A stretch of 64,000 nt of DNA from an uncultured Eubacteriales bacterium (GCA_902765305.1 CACWZI010000021.1:1-64000); one strand, 5' to 3'; shown: positions 25,189-34,977, numbered from the stretch's first letter. The notes: generated by a model not told the origin, from the sequence alone. Program-made: numbers and translations.

Positions 25189-25860
25189 ATGAGGGCACTG
25201 ATACGCTTTGGCAAGCAGCCCAGGCTGCGCTTCATTTCCCATCTGGACCTCCAGCGCTTCTTCCAGCGCGCCGTCAACCGAACCGGCCTGCCCATCGCCT
25301 GGAGCCAGGGCTTCAATCCCCATCCCGTGATGTCCTTCGGCTCGGCGCTGGCATTGGGCTGGACCAGCGAATATGAGGTCATCGACATCAAGCTGAGCGC
25401 GCCAATGGGGCGCAAGCGCACCGAGGACGCCGTTCGCGCCGCGCTGCCGGAGGACCTGCCGGTACTGGAGGTGCGCATGGTGGACGACCGCCACGCCGCG
25501 CCGATGTCGCTGGTGCGCATGTCGGATTATGTCGTGCGGCTGGAGGGGGAGAACGCCCCCGCGGTCATCGGCCAGATCCCGGCCTTTCTCGAAAGGGAAG
25601 TCGTGGAAGCGATAAAGAAGACCAAGTCCGGCGAAAAGACCATCAACGCCCGTCCCCTCGTGCTGTCGCTGGAGGCGCTGGACGCGGATCGCTTCAGGAC
25701 GCGGTTGATGCTCACCGAGAGCCAGTCCATCAAGCCGGAGCTGCTGGTCGGGCTGCTCTCGGACATGGCCGGGGTCGAAGCGCCTATGGCCCGGGTCCAC
25801 CGCACGATGCTGCTGGGATTGGGCGCAGAGGGCAGTCCCGCGCCGCTGATGACGCTGTAG
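25189..25860 (+). CDS. DUF2344 (TIGR03936) radical SAM-associated protein
   Basis: Partner of the upstream radical SAM protein; its molecular role is not known. The 223-residue sequence begins RALIRFGKQPRLRFISHLDL with the family-typical QRFFQRAVNRTGLPIAWSQG and FNPHPVMSFGSALALG, then a C-terminal alpha/beta part. ATG 25189 follows AAAGGAGACAGAT. The 136 bases before it contain a weak hairpin (25074-25091) followed by TTTT and a short direct repeat CCTTAAGGCAA. Next gene starts 13 bases later, so the pair and RNase G probably share a transcript. Confidence 0.88.
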   Translation: MRALIRFGKQPRLRFISHLDLQRFFQRAVNRTGLPIAWSQGFNPHPVMSFGSALALGWTSEYEVIDIKLSAPMGRKRTEDAVRAALPEDLPVLEVRMVDDRHAAPMSLVRMSDYVVRLEGENAPAVIGQIPAFLEREVVEAIKKTKSGEKTINARPLVLSLEALDADRFRTRLMLTESQSIKPELLVGLLSDMAGVEAPMARVHRTMLLGLGAEGSPAPLMTL

Positions 25861-25873
25861 GGGTGGCATCGAG

Positions 25874-27331
25874 ATGAAAAAGGTCCTGTTGATGGAGCGC
25901 GTGATGGACCAGACCCGGCTGGCTGTCATCGAGGATGGCCAACTGTGCGAGCTCATCCATGAGCGCCCAAACGACGATAACCTGTCCGGCAACATCTACC
26001 TGGGCCGCGTGGAGAACGTGCTTGGCGGCATGAACGCGGCCTTTGTGGATATCGGCTTGGAAAAGAACGGCTTTCTCGCCGCCGGGGATATCCGGCTGTT
26101 TGCCCAGGGCGACAGAACGCTTGCGGGCATGCTGGGCAAGGCGCGCATCGAAAAGCTGGTGCATCCCGGCCAGCAGCTGCTGGTACAGGCCATACGCGCA
26201 GAGCCCGGTGCGAAAGGCGCACGGCTGTCCTGCCACATCACGCTGCCCGGTCGCAGCATGGTGCTGTTGGCGGGAATACAGTATGTAGGCGTATCCAAAA
26301 AGATCGCAAGCGCGGACGAACGCGCCCGCCTGCGGAGCGTCGGCCAATCGTTGACGAAGGGCGGAGTGGACGGCGTCATACTGCGCACGGCGGCGCAGGG
26401 CATGGACGAAGCGCAGCTCCGGGCGGAATATGGAGCTTTGCAAGCCCGGTGGGCCGAGATGCGGCGTCAGGCGGAATACGCCAAAGGACCGAAGCTGGTC
26501 TATAACGACAATGACCTGGCGCTGCACGCGGTGCGGGACATGCTGGCGGAGGATGTCGAAGCACTGTGGTCGGACGACGACCTGTGTTATGAACGCCTGA
26601 GGGCCCTGGCCGAGGGCATGACGCCGAAGCTGGCAGACAGGGTCCAGAGGCACGCGGGCGATACGCCGCTCTTCGATCTCTATCGGGTGGACGCGCAGGC
26701 GGAAAAGGCCCTTGAAAGGTATGTCTGGCTGAAGAGCGGTGGGTCGCTGGTGATCGAGGAGACCGAAGCCCTGACCGTCGTGGACGTGAACACCGGCAAA
26801 AATACCGGCAGGCGCGACGCGGACGACACGATTCTTGCGATCAACCTTGAGGCGGCGCGGGAGCTGATGTGCCAGCTTCGGCTGCGGGACATCGGCGGCG
26901 CAATTGTCGTTGATTTCATCAACATGCGCAGTCAGGCCGACCGCGAGGCGCTGATGGCGGTGCTTCGGGAATGCGCGGCGGGCGATCGCAATCGCACCCG
27001 TGTGGTGGACATCACCGCCCTGGGCCTGGTGGAGCTGACCCGCAAGCGTGCCCGGCAGAGCCTGTCAAACCAACTGACCCACACCTGTCCGGCATGCGAC
27101 GGCAACGGCGTCGTTCCCGCCCATGAGGCCACCGCACGAAGGGCGGTGCGCGAGCTCTGGCGGCGCAGGCGCGGCGGGGACGATACGGCATTGCGGTTGG
27201 AAGCTTCTCCCGGCGTATGCGGATGGATCAAGAAGATCGGCATTCCCGATGGCGGAAAGGTAGAGCTGACGCCATCGGATGCGCAGGGAGAAGGAGCGTA
27301 CCGCTTCATACCCATTACAAGCAAACATTGA
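25874..27331 (+). CDS. rng: Ribonuclease E/G family endoribonuclease
   Basis: Single-strand-specific endoribonuclease for RNA processing. An S1-like RNA-binding region lies at about 35-125 (GNIYLGRVENVLGGMNAAFV, DIGLEKNGFL). The catalytic DNase-I-like subdomain has VVDVNTGKNTGR and IVVDFINM, whose aspartates bind magnesium. The zinc-link is CPACDGNG near 410. At 485 residues it has RNase G size, without the long degradosome tail of RNase E. In the same orientation as the DUF2344 gene, 13 bases away. Confidence 0.92.
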   Translation: MKKVLLMERVMDQTRLAVIEDGQLCELIHERPNDDNLSGNIYLGRVENVLGGMNAAFVDIGLEKNGFLAAGDIRLFAQGDRTLAGMLGKARIEKLVHPGQQLLVQAIRAEPGAKGARLSCHITLPGRSMVLLAGIQYVGVSKKIASADERARLRSVGQSLTKGGVDGVILRTAAQGMDEAQLRAEYGALQARWAEMRRQAEYAKGPKLVYNDNDLALHAVRDMLAEDVEALWSDDDLCYERLRALAEGMTPKLADRVQRHAGDTPLFDLYRVDAQAEKALERYVWLKSGGSLVIEETEALTVVDVNTGKNTGRRDADDTILAINLEAARELMCQLRLRDIGGAIVVDFINMRSQADREALMAVLRECAAGDRNRTRVVDITALGLVELTRKRARQSLSNQLTHTCPACDGNGVVPAHEATARRAVRELWRRRRGGDDTALRLEASPGVCGWIKKIGIPDGGKVELTPSDAQGEGAYRFIPITSKH

Positions 27332-27345
27332 AACGAGGTTCTCAA

Positions 27346-28746
27346 ATGAAGGAAAGACCGGTTGTGCCCCGGGAGGAGATGCTGCGCCAGCAGGAATTCA
27401 TGAAGCTGGTGTGCAGCCAGGATCAGCGCCCCCACAGCTACCACATCGTCTCCATGGGCTGCCAGATGAACGAGCGGGATTCCGAATCCATTGCGGGCAT
27501 GCTGGAGCAGATGGGCATGGTTCACGCGCCTGTGCGCGAAGACGCGGACCTGATCCTCTACAATACCTGCTGCGTGCGTGAAAATGCCGAGAACAAGGCT
27601 CTGGGCAACGTGATCTGGTTGAAGGAATTGAAGAAGGTCAAGCCGGAGCTGATGATCTGCGTTGGCGGCTGCATGACCCAGGAGAAGGGCATGGCCGCGA
27701 TGATGAAGGCCCGATATCCCTTCATCGACCTGGTTTACGGCACCCACAACCTGTACCGGCTGCCGGAGTACGTCTACCGCGTGCTGACTCAAAAGCGCCC
27801 CGTGGTGGAGGTCGTGGACACCGACGGCGAGATTGTTGAGGGCATGCCCGAGAAGCGCAGGAACCGCTTTAACGCCTTCGTCAACATCATGTACGGCTGC
27901 AACAACTTCTGCACCTATTGCATCGTGCCCTATGTGCGGGGCCGGGAGCGCTCCCGCACCCCGGAGGCCGTCATCGCCGAATGCGTGCGGCTGCAGGACG
28001 AGGGCGCCCAGGAGATCATGCTGCTGGGGCAGAACGTCAATTCCTACCGCGGCGGCGGTGCGGAATTTGCCGAGCTTCTGCAGCGGATCGACCGATTGGG
28101 GATCCCCCGCATACGCTTCATGACCTCCCACCCCAAGGACCTGTCCGACGAGCTGATCCACGCCTTCGGGGAACTGAAGCACCTGATGCCTCAGCTGCAT
28201 CTGCCGGTGCAGGCGGGCAGTAACGAGATCCTAAGGCGCATGAACCGAAGCTATACCCGGGAACACTATCTGGACCTGGTGCGCAGGCTGCGGGCCGTCT
28301 GCCCGGATATCGGGCTGACCAGCGACATCATCGTCGGCTTCCCGGGCGAGACCCTCGAACAGTTCGAAGAGACGATGTCCCTGGTACGCCAGGTGCGCTT
28401 TGACGCCGCCTATACCTTCATCTATTCGCCCCGCAAGGGCACGAAGGCCGCGACCTATCCGGACGACACGCCCTACGCAGTCAAGAGCGAGCGCATACAG
28501 CGGCTGATCGACCTGCAGCAGGCCATCGCCCTCGAGGTGCTCGAGGCCCAGGTGGGCAAGCGAGAGACGGTGCTGGTGGAGGCCGTCTCCACCCGGGACA
28601 GCCATTGGGTCGCCGGCAAGACGCCCAGGGGCCATATGGTCAACTTCGCGGGCGACCCTTCGCTGATCGGCCGCTTTGCCGACGTGGAAATCACCTCTGC
28701 CGGGCGCAATACGCTGCGCGGCAGGATCATCAATCCGGAGGGATAA
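27346..28746 (+). CDS. miaB: tRNA-2-methylthio-N6-dimethylallyladenosine synthase MiaB
   Basis: Radical SAM methylthiotransferase that adds a methylthio group to i6A37 of tRNAs, the product of MiaA, which is encoded downstream in this window. Domains: N-terminal methylthiotransferase domain with three cysteines (SMGCQMNERDSE, NTCCVRENAE, VGGCMTQEKG), radical SAM core with CNNFCTYCIVPYVRG, and a C-terminal TRAM domain. ATG 27346 was chosen over upstream in-frame positions inside rng because the family start begins about here. The gene is followed within two bases by a YlbF-family gene, as in the Bacillus ymcB-ymcA pair. Confidence 0.95.
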   Translation: MKERPVVPREEMLRQQEFMKLVCSQDQRPHSYHIVSMGCQMNERDSESIAGMLEQMGMVHAPVREDADLILYNTCCVRENAENKALGNVIWLKELKKVKPELMICVGGCMTQEKGMAAMMKARYPFIDLVYGTHNLYRLPEYVYRVLTQKRPVVEVVDTDGEIVEGMPEKRRNRFNAFVNIMYGCNNFCTYCIVPYVRGRERSRTPEAVIAECVRLQDEGAQEIMLLGQNVNSYRGGGAEFAELLQRIDRLGIPRIRFMTSHPKDLSDELIHAFGELKHLMPQLHLPVQAGSNEILRRMNRSYTREHYLDLVRRLRAVCPDIGLTSDIIVGFPGETLEQFEETMSLVRQVRFDAAYTFIYSPRKGTKAATYPDDTPYAVKSERIQRLIDLQQAIALEVLEAQVGKRETVLVEAVSTRDSHWVAGKTPRGHMVNFAGDPSLIGRFADVEITSAGRNTLRGRIINPEG

Positions 28747-28748
28747 TT

Positions 28749-29144
28749 ATGGATGCAGTATTTCAAAAGACCCGGGAGCTGGGCCAGGCGCTAATGGAAA
28801 GCGAAGCCTATCTGAAGATGAAGGCCGCCGAAGACAAGGCGATGCAGAACGAAGAAGCGGCGCGGGCGATGGGCGAATACCTGGAAAAGCGTCAGGCGCT
28901 GCAGCGCATGATGCAGTCCGAAAACCCCGATCCCGGCGCGCTGAAGCGCATCTCCGACGAGATGGACGAGGCCCAGGAGCGGCTTCAAATGATGGACGAC
29001 ATCGTGGCGCTGACCGACGCGCGCAACGAATTCAACGCCCTGATCGGCCAGATCAATCAGGTGCTCCAGTTCATCGTCACCGGCGAGATGCAAGAGCCCT
29101 CGAGCTGCTCCGGCAGCTGCGCGTCGTGCCCGGGGTGTCACTGA
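28749..29144 (+). CDS. YlbF/YmcA family protein with C-terminal cysteine cluster
   Basis: Helical protein of 131 residues related to RicF/RicA, which in Bacillus form a 4Fe-4S-bearing complex that affects RNase Y processing, sporulation and biofilm formation. Residues 1-110 are long amphipathic helices (LGQALMESEAYLKMKAAEDK, IVALTDARNEFNALIGQINQ, VLQFIVTGE). The tail CSGSCASCPGCH holds four cysteines, fit for a cluster ligand. It starts two bases after the miaB stop. Whether it acts as RicA or RicF cannot be decided from sequence alone. Confidence 0.85.
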   Translation: MDAVFQKTRELGQALMESEAYLKMKAAEDKAMQNEEAARAMGEYLEKRQALQRMMQSENPDPGALKRISDEMDEAQERLQMMDDIVALTDARNEFNALIGQINQVLQFIVTGEMQEPSSCSGSCASCPGCH

Positions 29145-29148
29145 TAAC

Positions 29149-29186
29149 GTAGCGGCGACACGCAGTCAGTCCTTTAGGGCAGCGCC
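29149..29186 (+). repeat. 38-base intergenic repeat, copy 1
   Basis: Begins GTAGCGGCGACACG and contains GTCCTTTAGGGC. It matches 34811-34848 at the same length with about six substitutions. Both lie between the end of a tRNA-modification-related gene and the next gene. Confidence 0.75.
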
Positions 29187-29242
29187 ACTGGAGCCGCTGC
29201 AAATGCCTTTATCATACCACTTACCAATGCGAGGTGAATCCC

Positions 29243-31834
29243 ATGCCCGTAACGCCGATGATGCAGCAATACCTGAACATCAAGGAGCAGTACCCAGGTA
29301 CGATCCTGTTTTACCGACTGGGGGACTTCTATGAGATGTTCTTCGAGGACGCCAAGCTGGTCTCCCGGGAGCTGGAGCTGACGCTGACGGGCAAGGACTG
29401 CGGCCTGTCCGAGCGGGCGCCCATGTGCGGCGTGCCCTATCACGCGGTGGACACCTACCTTCAGAAGCTGATCGAGAAGGGCTACAAGGTGGCCATCTGC
29501 GAGCAGATGACCGACCCGGCCACCACCAAGGGACTGGTGGAGCGGGAGGTCATCCGGGTGGTGACGCCGGGAACGGTGATCGAGAGCAACATGCTGGAAG
29601 ACCGCAAGGCCAATTACATCGCGGCCATATGCCTGCAAAAGAACCGGGCAGGCTGCGCCTTCTGCGACGTGTCCACCGGTGAATTTTCCCTGTACCAGAT
29701 CCAGGACGCACGGGCGAACCTGTCCGACGAGCTGGCGCGCCTTTCGCCCAGCGAGGTGATCGTCAACGACAGGGAGGCGTTCTGCGAGCTTGAACCCGAG
29801 CGCGCCCAGAAGGCGGAGGAGCTGGGGGACGAATCCTTCGCCTATGCCGTCGCCTCGAAGGCGATGACCGCCCACTTCGGCAAGTCGATCACAGAGCTGG
29901 GCTTTGACGGCCATCGCCTGGCGGTATCCGCAGCCGGAGCGCTGCTGGGTTACCTGACCCGGACCCAGAAGAACGCCCTCGCCCACATATTGGTCGCAAA
30001 GCCCTATGAGAGCGCCGCTTACATGGCGCTGGACCGGGTAGCGCTCAGGAACCTCGAGCTGGTGGAGACTGCTCGGAGCAAGAGCCGAAAGGGATCGCTC
30101 CTGTGGATACTGGACAAGACCGGCACCGCCATGGGCAGCCGCCTGCTGCGCGTGTGGATCGAGCGGCCGCTGAAGGACAGGGCGCAGATCGAAGCCCGGC
30201 TGGACGCCGTCGGGGAGCTGATCGAAAACCCGATGACCGCCGAGAGCCTGCGCCAGACCTTTGACAGCGTCTATGACATCGAGCGCCTGCTCAGCAGGAT
30301 CGCCTACGATACCGTCAACGCCCGGGACTGCCTGGCGCTGGTGGCCACGCTGGATTGCGTGCCGCTGATTCGCGACTACTGCGGTGAGCTGCATTCGACG
30401 CTGATCCGCGAGACGATGGAAGCCCTGGACCCGCTGAAGGCGCTGACGGACACGCTGCGCCGGGCCATATCCCCGGACGCGCCCATCTCCGTGCGGGACG
30501 GCGGCATGATCCGGGAGGGCTACAGCGCCCAGCTGGATGAACTGCGCCAGATCGGCAGCCACGGCAAGGAATACCTGGCGGGCCTGGAGGCCCGGGAGCG
30601 TGAGCGCACCGGCATCAAGAACCTCAAGGTGGGCTACAACCGGGTATTCGGCTATTACATCGAGGTCACCAAGTCCTTCTACGACCAGGTGCCCTATGAC
30701 TACGTTCGCAAGCAGACCCTGGCCAACGCCGAGCGCTTCATCACCGAGGAGCTCAAGACGCTCGAAAGCAAGATACTGGGCGCCGAGGAGAACGCCATAC
30801 GCCTGGAGTATTCGCTGTTCTGCGAGATAAGGGAGCAGCTCAAGCAGAACCTGGCCCAGCTCCAGGGCACCGTGACGGGCCTCAAGACGCTGGACGTACT
30901 GCTGTCCCTGGCCAGGGTGGCCTCGGAATACAACTACGTGCGTCCCGCCATCAACGACGAGGGAAGGTACACCATCGAAAACGGGCGGCATCCCGTGGTG
31001 GAGGCCTCCATCGGTCGGGAGCGCTTCGTGCCCAACGACACGGCCCTGACCCAGGAGGAGCGGGTGATGATCATCACCGGCCCGAACATGGCGGGCAAAT
31101 CCACCTACATGCGCCAGGTGGCGCTGATCGTGCTGATGGCCCACATGGGTTCCTTCGTGCCGGCCACCGCCGCCGATATCGCCATCACAGACCGGATATT
31201 CACCCGCATCGGCGCGTCCGACGACCTGTACGGCGGCCAGTCCACCTTCATGGTGGAGATGAGCGAAATGGCCACGATACTGAAGTTCGCCACCCCCAAG
31301 AGCCTGTTGATCCTGGATGAGGTGGGGCGGGGGACCTCGACCTTCGACGGCCTGTCCATCGCCTGGGCGGCGGTGGAGTACATCGCGGGGGCCAAGTGCG
31401 GCGCGCGCACGCTGTTCGCCACCCACTACCACGAGCTCTCCGAGCTGGAGGGACAGCTGGAGGGCGTGGTCAATTTCCGCATCACCGCCAAGGAGCAGGG
31501 AGAGGACGTGATCTTCCTGCGCAAGATCGTCCGCGGCGGCGCGGACCGCAGCTACGGCGTGTCCGTGGCGCGGCTGGCGGGGCTGCCCAAGTCGCTGATC
31601 GCCAGGGCGCGCCAGATCATGGCGCGGCTGGAGGTGGAGGGGCAGACCCGGGGCACCATCGGCCAAAATATACTGGACGATCGGAAGAAGCCCCAGGACC
31701 GCCAGTTGGGCCTTATGGACTTCCAGCCGATGGAGCTGGTGCAGGAGATCGCGGCGCTGGACGTGGTCAGCATGACGCCCATCGACGCGCTGAACAAGCT
31801 GTTTGAGATCAACGAAAAGGCCAAGCGGATATAA
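29243..31834 (+). CDS. mutS: DNA mismatch repair protein MutS
   Basis: Mismatch sensor ATPase. The mismatch-binding domain carries the diagnostic Phe-x-Glu in GDFYEMFFEDAKL near residue 30; connector, lever and clamp domains follow (KVGYNRVFGYYIEVTKS). The ATPase domain has Walker A GPNMAGKSTYMRQ near 612, Walker B SLLILDEVGRGTSTFDG and FATHYHEL. 863 residues. ATG 29243 stands six bases after GAGGTG. It forms an operon with mutL and miaA. Confidence 0.97.
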   Translation: MPVTPMMQQYLNIKEQYPGTILFYRLGDFYEMFFEDAKLVSRELELTLTGKDCGLSERAPMCGVPYHAVDTYLQKLIEKGYKVAICEQMTDPATTKGLVEREVIRVVTPGTVIESNMLEDRKANYIAAICLQKNRAGCAFCDVSTGEFSLYQIQDARANLSDELARLSPSEVIVNDREAFCELEPERAQKAEELGDESFAYAVASKAMTAHFGKSITELGFDGHRLAVSAAGALLGYLTRTQKNALAHILVAKPYESAAYMALDRVALRNLELVETARSKSRKGSLLWILDKTGTAMGSRLLRVWIERPLKDRAQIEARLDAVGELIENPMTAESLRQTFDSVYDIERLLSRIAYDTVNARDCLALVATLDCVPLIRDYCGELHSTLIRETMEALDPLKALTDTLRRAISPDAPISVRDGGMIREGYSAQLDELRQIGSHGKEYLAGLEARERERTGIKNLKVGYNRVFGYYIEVTKSFYDQVPYDYVRKQTLANAERFITEELKTLESKILGAEENAIRLEYSLFCEIREQLKQNLAQLQGTVTGLKTLDVLLSLARVASEYNYVRPAINDEGRYTIENGRHPVVEASIGRERFVPNDTALTQEERVMIITGPNMAGKSTYMRQVALIVLMAHMGSFVPATAADIAITDRIFTRIGASDDLYGGQSTFMVEMSEMATILKFATPKSLLILDEVGRGTSTFDGLSIAWAAVEYIAGAKCGARTLFATHYHELSELEGQLEGVVNFRITAKEQGEDVIFLRKIVRGGADRSYGVSVARLAGLPKSLIARARQIMARLEVEGQTRGTIGQNILDDRKKPQDRQLGLMDFQPMELVQEIAALDVVSMTPIDALNKLFEINEKAKRI

Positions 31835-31849
31835 ACGGAGGATACAAGA

Positions 31850-33835
31850 ATGCCGATTCGCATACTGGATGCCGCGACGGTTGGGCGGATCGCCGCCGGC
31901 GAGGTGGTTGAACGCCCCAGCTCGGTGGTCAAGGAGCTGATGGAAAACGCCATTGACGCCGGCGCCACCGCCGTCACCGTGGAAATCAAGGGCGGTGGCA
32001 TCGACTACCTTCGGGTGACCGACAACGGCTGCGGTATCGAGCCGAACCAGGTGCGCCTGGCCTTTGAGAACCACGCTACATCGAAGCTGCAAAGCGCCGA
32101 TCAGCTGGACGACATTCGCACGCTGGGCTTTCGCGGCGAGGCGCTGCCTTCCATCGCGTCGGTATCCCGCGTGGAGATGACCACTCGGGCCAGGGGGCAG
32201 GACACCGGCGTCAGGCTGAACATCGACGGCGGCGCGGATTTACGCGTGAAGGAAACCGGCTGCCCGGAGGGCACCACCTTCGTGATGAAGGATCTGTTCT
32301 ATAACCTGCCGGTGCGCAGGGCGTTTTTGAAAAAGCCCGCTTATGAAGGCGGTCTGGTGGGCGACGTAGTGGCGCGAATGATCATGGGCAACCCTGATAT
32401 CGCCGTGCGCTACATCAACAACGGCACCAACGTCTATCACAGCTTCGGCGACGGCAAGCTGCGCCACGCGGTGTTCGCGGTCTACGGCAAGCAGACGGCG
32501 GAACAGATGGTCGAGGTGGACGCCTGCGAGGGCGGCACCCGCATCTACGGGCTGATCGGCATCGGGGAACAGGCCAAGGCCACGCGGGCACATCAGTCCT
32601 TCTTCATCAACGGGCGGACCGTGCGCTGCGCCCTGCTGTCCAGGGCCCTGGAGGAGGTGTGCCGCAGCCGGGTGACCATCGGCATGTACCCGATGTGCGC
32701 GCTGAACCTGGTCGTGCCGCCCACCAGCGTGAACGTCAACGTGCATCCCAACAAGCTGGAGGTGCGCTTCAAGGACGAGGCTGCCATGCGCGCCGTGGCA
32801 GAGCGCCTGCTGAGAAGCGCTTTCGAGGGCGAACGGGTGCTCCAGCTGGGCCCGGACCGTCCTTCGAATGTGTCGGTGGAGCGGGTCGCCACCGTTCGGG
32901 AAATCGTTCCGGCTCCGTCGACCGTGGAAGAAAGCCAAATCCCTGCATTGACCGTTCACAGGGAGGAAAGCCCCGCGCCTGCCACTGAATCCGGCAGCGC
33001 CTCAAATCCCGGATCGTGGCCAGTCGAATCCAGGCCGGTCCAGCGCAGGGAAAAGCCGGTGCAGCTGGATGTGTTCCAACGTGTGGTCCGCCAGGAGCTG
33101 CAAAAGCTGGGGGACGTCCGGGGAAGCGCCCTGCGGGAGGATCGCCTTTCCGATATCGCGCCAGCACCGATGGCCGAGCCCATAGAACAGGGGCCGCTGG
33201 AAGCGCCGCCCGTTCAAAGCCAGACTGAAAGAGAATCGTCTGAGATGCCGGACGAGCCTCACAAGCCGGCCTACCGCGTCATCGGCGTGGTGCTCAACAC
33301 CTATATACTGATCGAGGCCGACGATTCACTGGTGCTGATCGACCAGCACGCGGCCCACGAACGCCTTCAGTATGAAAAGTTCATGGCGCAATTGGAGGCG
33401 GGCAGGGGCTCTCAGCAGCTGCTGACGCCGATGATCCTCCGCCTGTCCGCCCGGGAAATCGCGCTGATCATGGACAACCTCGAACCCTTGAAGGCAGCCG
33501 GCTACGACGTGGAGCCCTTCGGCGAGACGGACATACAGGTTCGGGCCGTGCCCTTCATACTGGGCAAGGCGGAGCTCAAGCCGGCCTTTATGGACACTGT
33601 CAACGCCCTGAACCGGGTCCGAAGCGCGACCGTCGACCTGCGCCGCGCTGAGGTCATGCAGATGGCGTGCAAGAGCGCCGTCAAGGGCGGCGATCCGCTG
33701 AGCCGGGATGAGATCGAGGCGCTGATCCGTCAGATGCTGGAAACCGGCGCGCCGCCGACCTGCCCCCACGGCAGGCCGGTGATGAAGGCAATCAGCCGCC
33801 GGGAGCTTGAAAAGATGTTCAAACGCATACAGTGA
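31850..33835 (+). CDS. mutL: DNA mismatch repair protein MutL with endonuclease motif
   Basis: Links mismatch recognition to strand removal. N-terminal GHKL ATPase: KELMENAIDAGA, VTDNGCGIEPNQ, TLGFRGEALPSIASV. Residues 335-470 are a low-conservation linker rich in Pro and Glu. The C-terminal dimerisation domain contains DQHAAHERLQYEKF, the metal-binding endonuclease motif of MutL from bacteria without MutH, and ends with CPHGRPV. 661 residues. GGAGG precedes the ATG 15 bases after mutS. Confidence 0.97.
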   Translation: MPIRILDAATVGRIAAGEVVERPSSVVKELMENAIDAGATAVTVEIKGGGIDYLRVTDNGCGIEPNQVRLAFENHATSKLQSADQLDDIRTLGFRGEALPSIASVSRVEMTTRARGQDTGVRLNIDGGADLRVKETGCPEGTTFVMKDLFYNLPVRRAFLKKPAYEGGLVGDVVARMIMGNPDIAVRYINNGTNVYHSFGDGKLRHAVFAVYGKQTAEQMVEVDACEGGTRIYGLIGIGEQAKATRAHQSFFINGRTVRCALLSRALEEVCRSRVTIGMYPMCALNLVVPPTSVNVNVHPNKLEVRFKDEAAMRAVAERLLRSAFEGERVLQLGPDRPSNVSVERVATVREIVPAPSTVEESQIPALTVHREESPAPATESGSASNPGSWPVESRPVQRREKPVQLDVFQRVVRQELQKLGDVRGSALREDRLSDIAPAPMAEPIEQGPLEAPPVQSQTERESSEMPDEPHKPAYRVIGVVLNTYILIEADDSLVLIDQHAAHERLQYEKFMAQLEAGRGSQQLLTPMILRLSAREIALIMDNLEPLKAAGYDVEPFGETDIQVRAVPFILGKAELKPAFMDTVNALNRVRSATVDLRRAEVMQMACKSAVKGGDPLSRDEIEALIRQMLETGAPPTCPHGRPVMKAISRRELEKMFKRIQ

Positions 33836-33843
33836 GGCTGCCT

Positions 33844-34803
33844 ATGACAAAGACGATTCTGCCGGTGGTGGCCGGGCCTACGGCCTCCGGAAAGACCGCC
33901 TGCGCGGTGGAGCTTTGCAGGCTGATCGGCGGCGAGGTGGTCTCCGCGGATTCCATGCAGATCTATTCCGGCATGGAAATACTTTCCGCGGCGCCCACGG
34001 CGGATGAGATGGCGGGGATACCGCACCATATGATCGGCTGTGTCGACCCCGTCAGCGGCTATTCCGCCGACGCCTACAGGGAGGCTGCCAAGTCCTGTAT
34101 CTCAAGCATTGCCGCAAGGGGCAGGGTTCCCGTGCTGTGCGGCGGAACGGGGCTGTACATCGACGCGGTCACAAGGCCCATGAGCTTCTCCAGCCAGCGC
34201 AGCGACGAAGCGATGCACGGCCAGCTGATGAAGATAGGGGAAACGCCGGAGGGCAGGCGGCGGCTGCACGACATGCTCCGCCAGGTCGATCCGGCATCCG
34301 CCGACAGGCTGCACGAAAACGACGTGCGAAGGGTGAGCCGGGCCATTGAAATCTTCAGGCTCACGGACGTGACCCTGTCGGAGCACAGCCGTTTGGACCG
34401 CCAGCGCCAGGGAGACTTCCGGGAGATCATCTTCGCGCCGGACTGGCCCAGGGAGGTGCTGTACCGGCGCATCGACGCGCGTGTGGATAGAATGCTTGAA
34501 GACGGCTTGGTGGATGAGGTCCGCGCGCTGATGAATGCCGAGCAGCAGCATCCCACGGCCCTGCAGGCCATCGGCTACAAGGAAATCGCACAAGCGCTTC
34601 GGGGCGAGATCACCATGGAATTTGCCGTCTATTTGACGAAGAAGGCATCGAGAAACCTGGCCAAGCGCCAGCTGACCTGGTTCAGGCGCGACTCCAGGGT
34701 GATCTGGCTGGCGGTGGAGGGGGAGACCGCCCGATCTTTGGCGATACGGATGCGGGATGCCATCGTGAAAAGATTTGGCAATGAGGCGCTCCCCGTCGTG
34801 TAA
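33844..34803 (+). CDS. miaA: tRNA dimethylallyltransferase MiaA
   Basis: Transfers a dimethylallyl group from DMAPP to A37 of tRNAs reading UNN codons; MiaB, encoded upstream, then methylthiolates it. Motifs: GPTASGKTACAVELC P-loop, VVSADSMQIYSGM, GGTGLYIDAV, and the C-terminal QAIGYKEIAQALRGE and RQLTWFRRDSR. 319 residues. ATG 33844 is preferred to a GTG at 33832 that overlaps the mutL stop. Same operon as mutS and mutL. Confidence 0.95.
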   Translation: MTKTILPVVAGPTASGKTACAVELCRLIGGEVVSADSMQIYSGMEILSAAPTADEMAGIPHHMIGCVDPVSGYSADAYREAAKSCISSIAARGRVPVLCGGTGLYIDAVTRPMSFSSQRSDEAMHGQLMKIGETPEGRRRLHDMLRQVDPASADRLHENDVRRVSRAIEIFRLTDVTLSEHSRLDRQRQGDFREIIFAPDWPREVLYRRIDARVDRMLEDGLVDEVRALMNAEQQHPTALQAIGYKEIAQALRGEITMEFAVYLTKKASRNLAKRQLTWFRRDSRVIWLAVEGETARSLAIRMRDAIVKRFGNEALPVV

Positions 34804-34810
34804 TCGCTTT

Positions 34811-34848
34811 GTAGCGGCGACACGAAGTTCGTCCTTTAGGGCGGCGCC
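34811..34848 (+). repeat. 38-base intergenic repeat, copy 2, with partial third copy
   Basis: Same repeat as 29149-29186. A partial copy (AAGTCCTTTAGGGCGCCGCC, 34862-34881) follows in tandem. A perfect hairpin GCGGCC-TGGA-GGCCGC lies further on at 34918-34933 and may end the mutS-mutL-miaA transcript. Confidence 0.72.
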
Positions 34849-34977
34849 TGCGCAGCGAAACAAGTCCTTTAGGGCGCCGCCCTGCATGCAATATAATGAC
34901 CGATATCCGCCGGTATGGCGGCCTGGAGGCCGCTGCTACGGACGACTGATAACATCCCATCAAAGGAAGTGAACCGC

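Noticed and set aside
29174..32092. Very long open frame (972 codons) on the minus strand
   Set aside because: Antisense to mutS; the forward strand has all MutS motifs. GC-rich codon use leaves antisense frames open.
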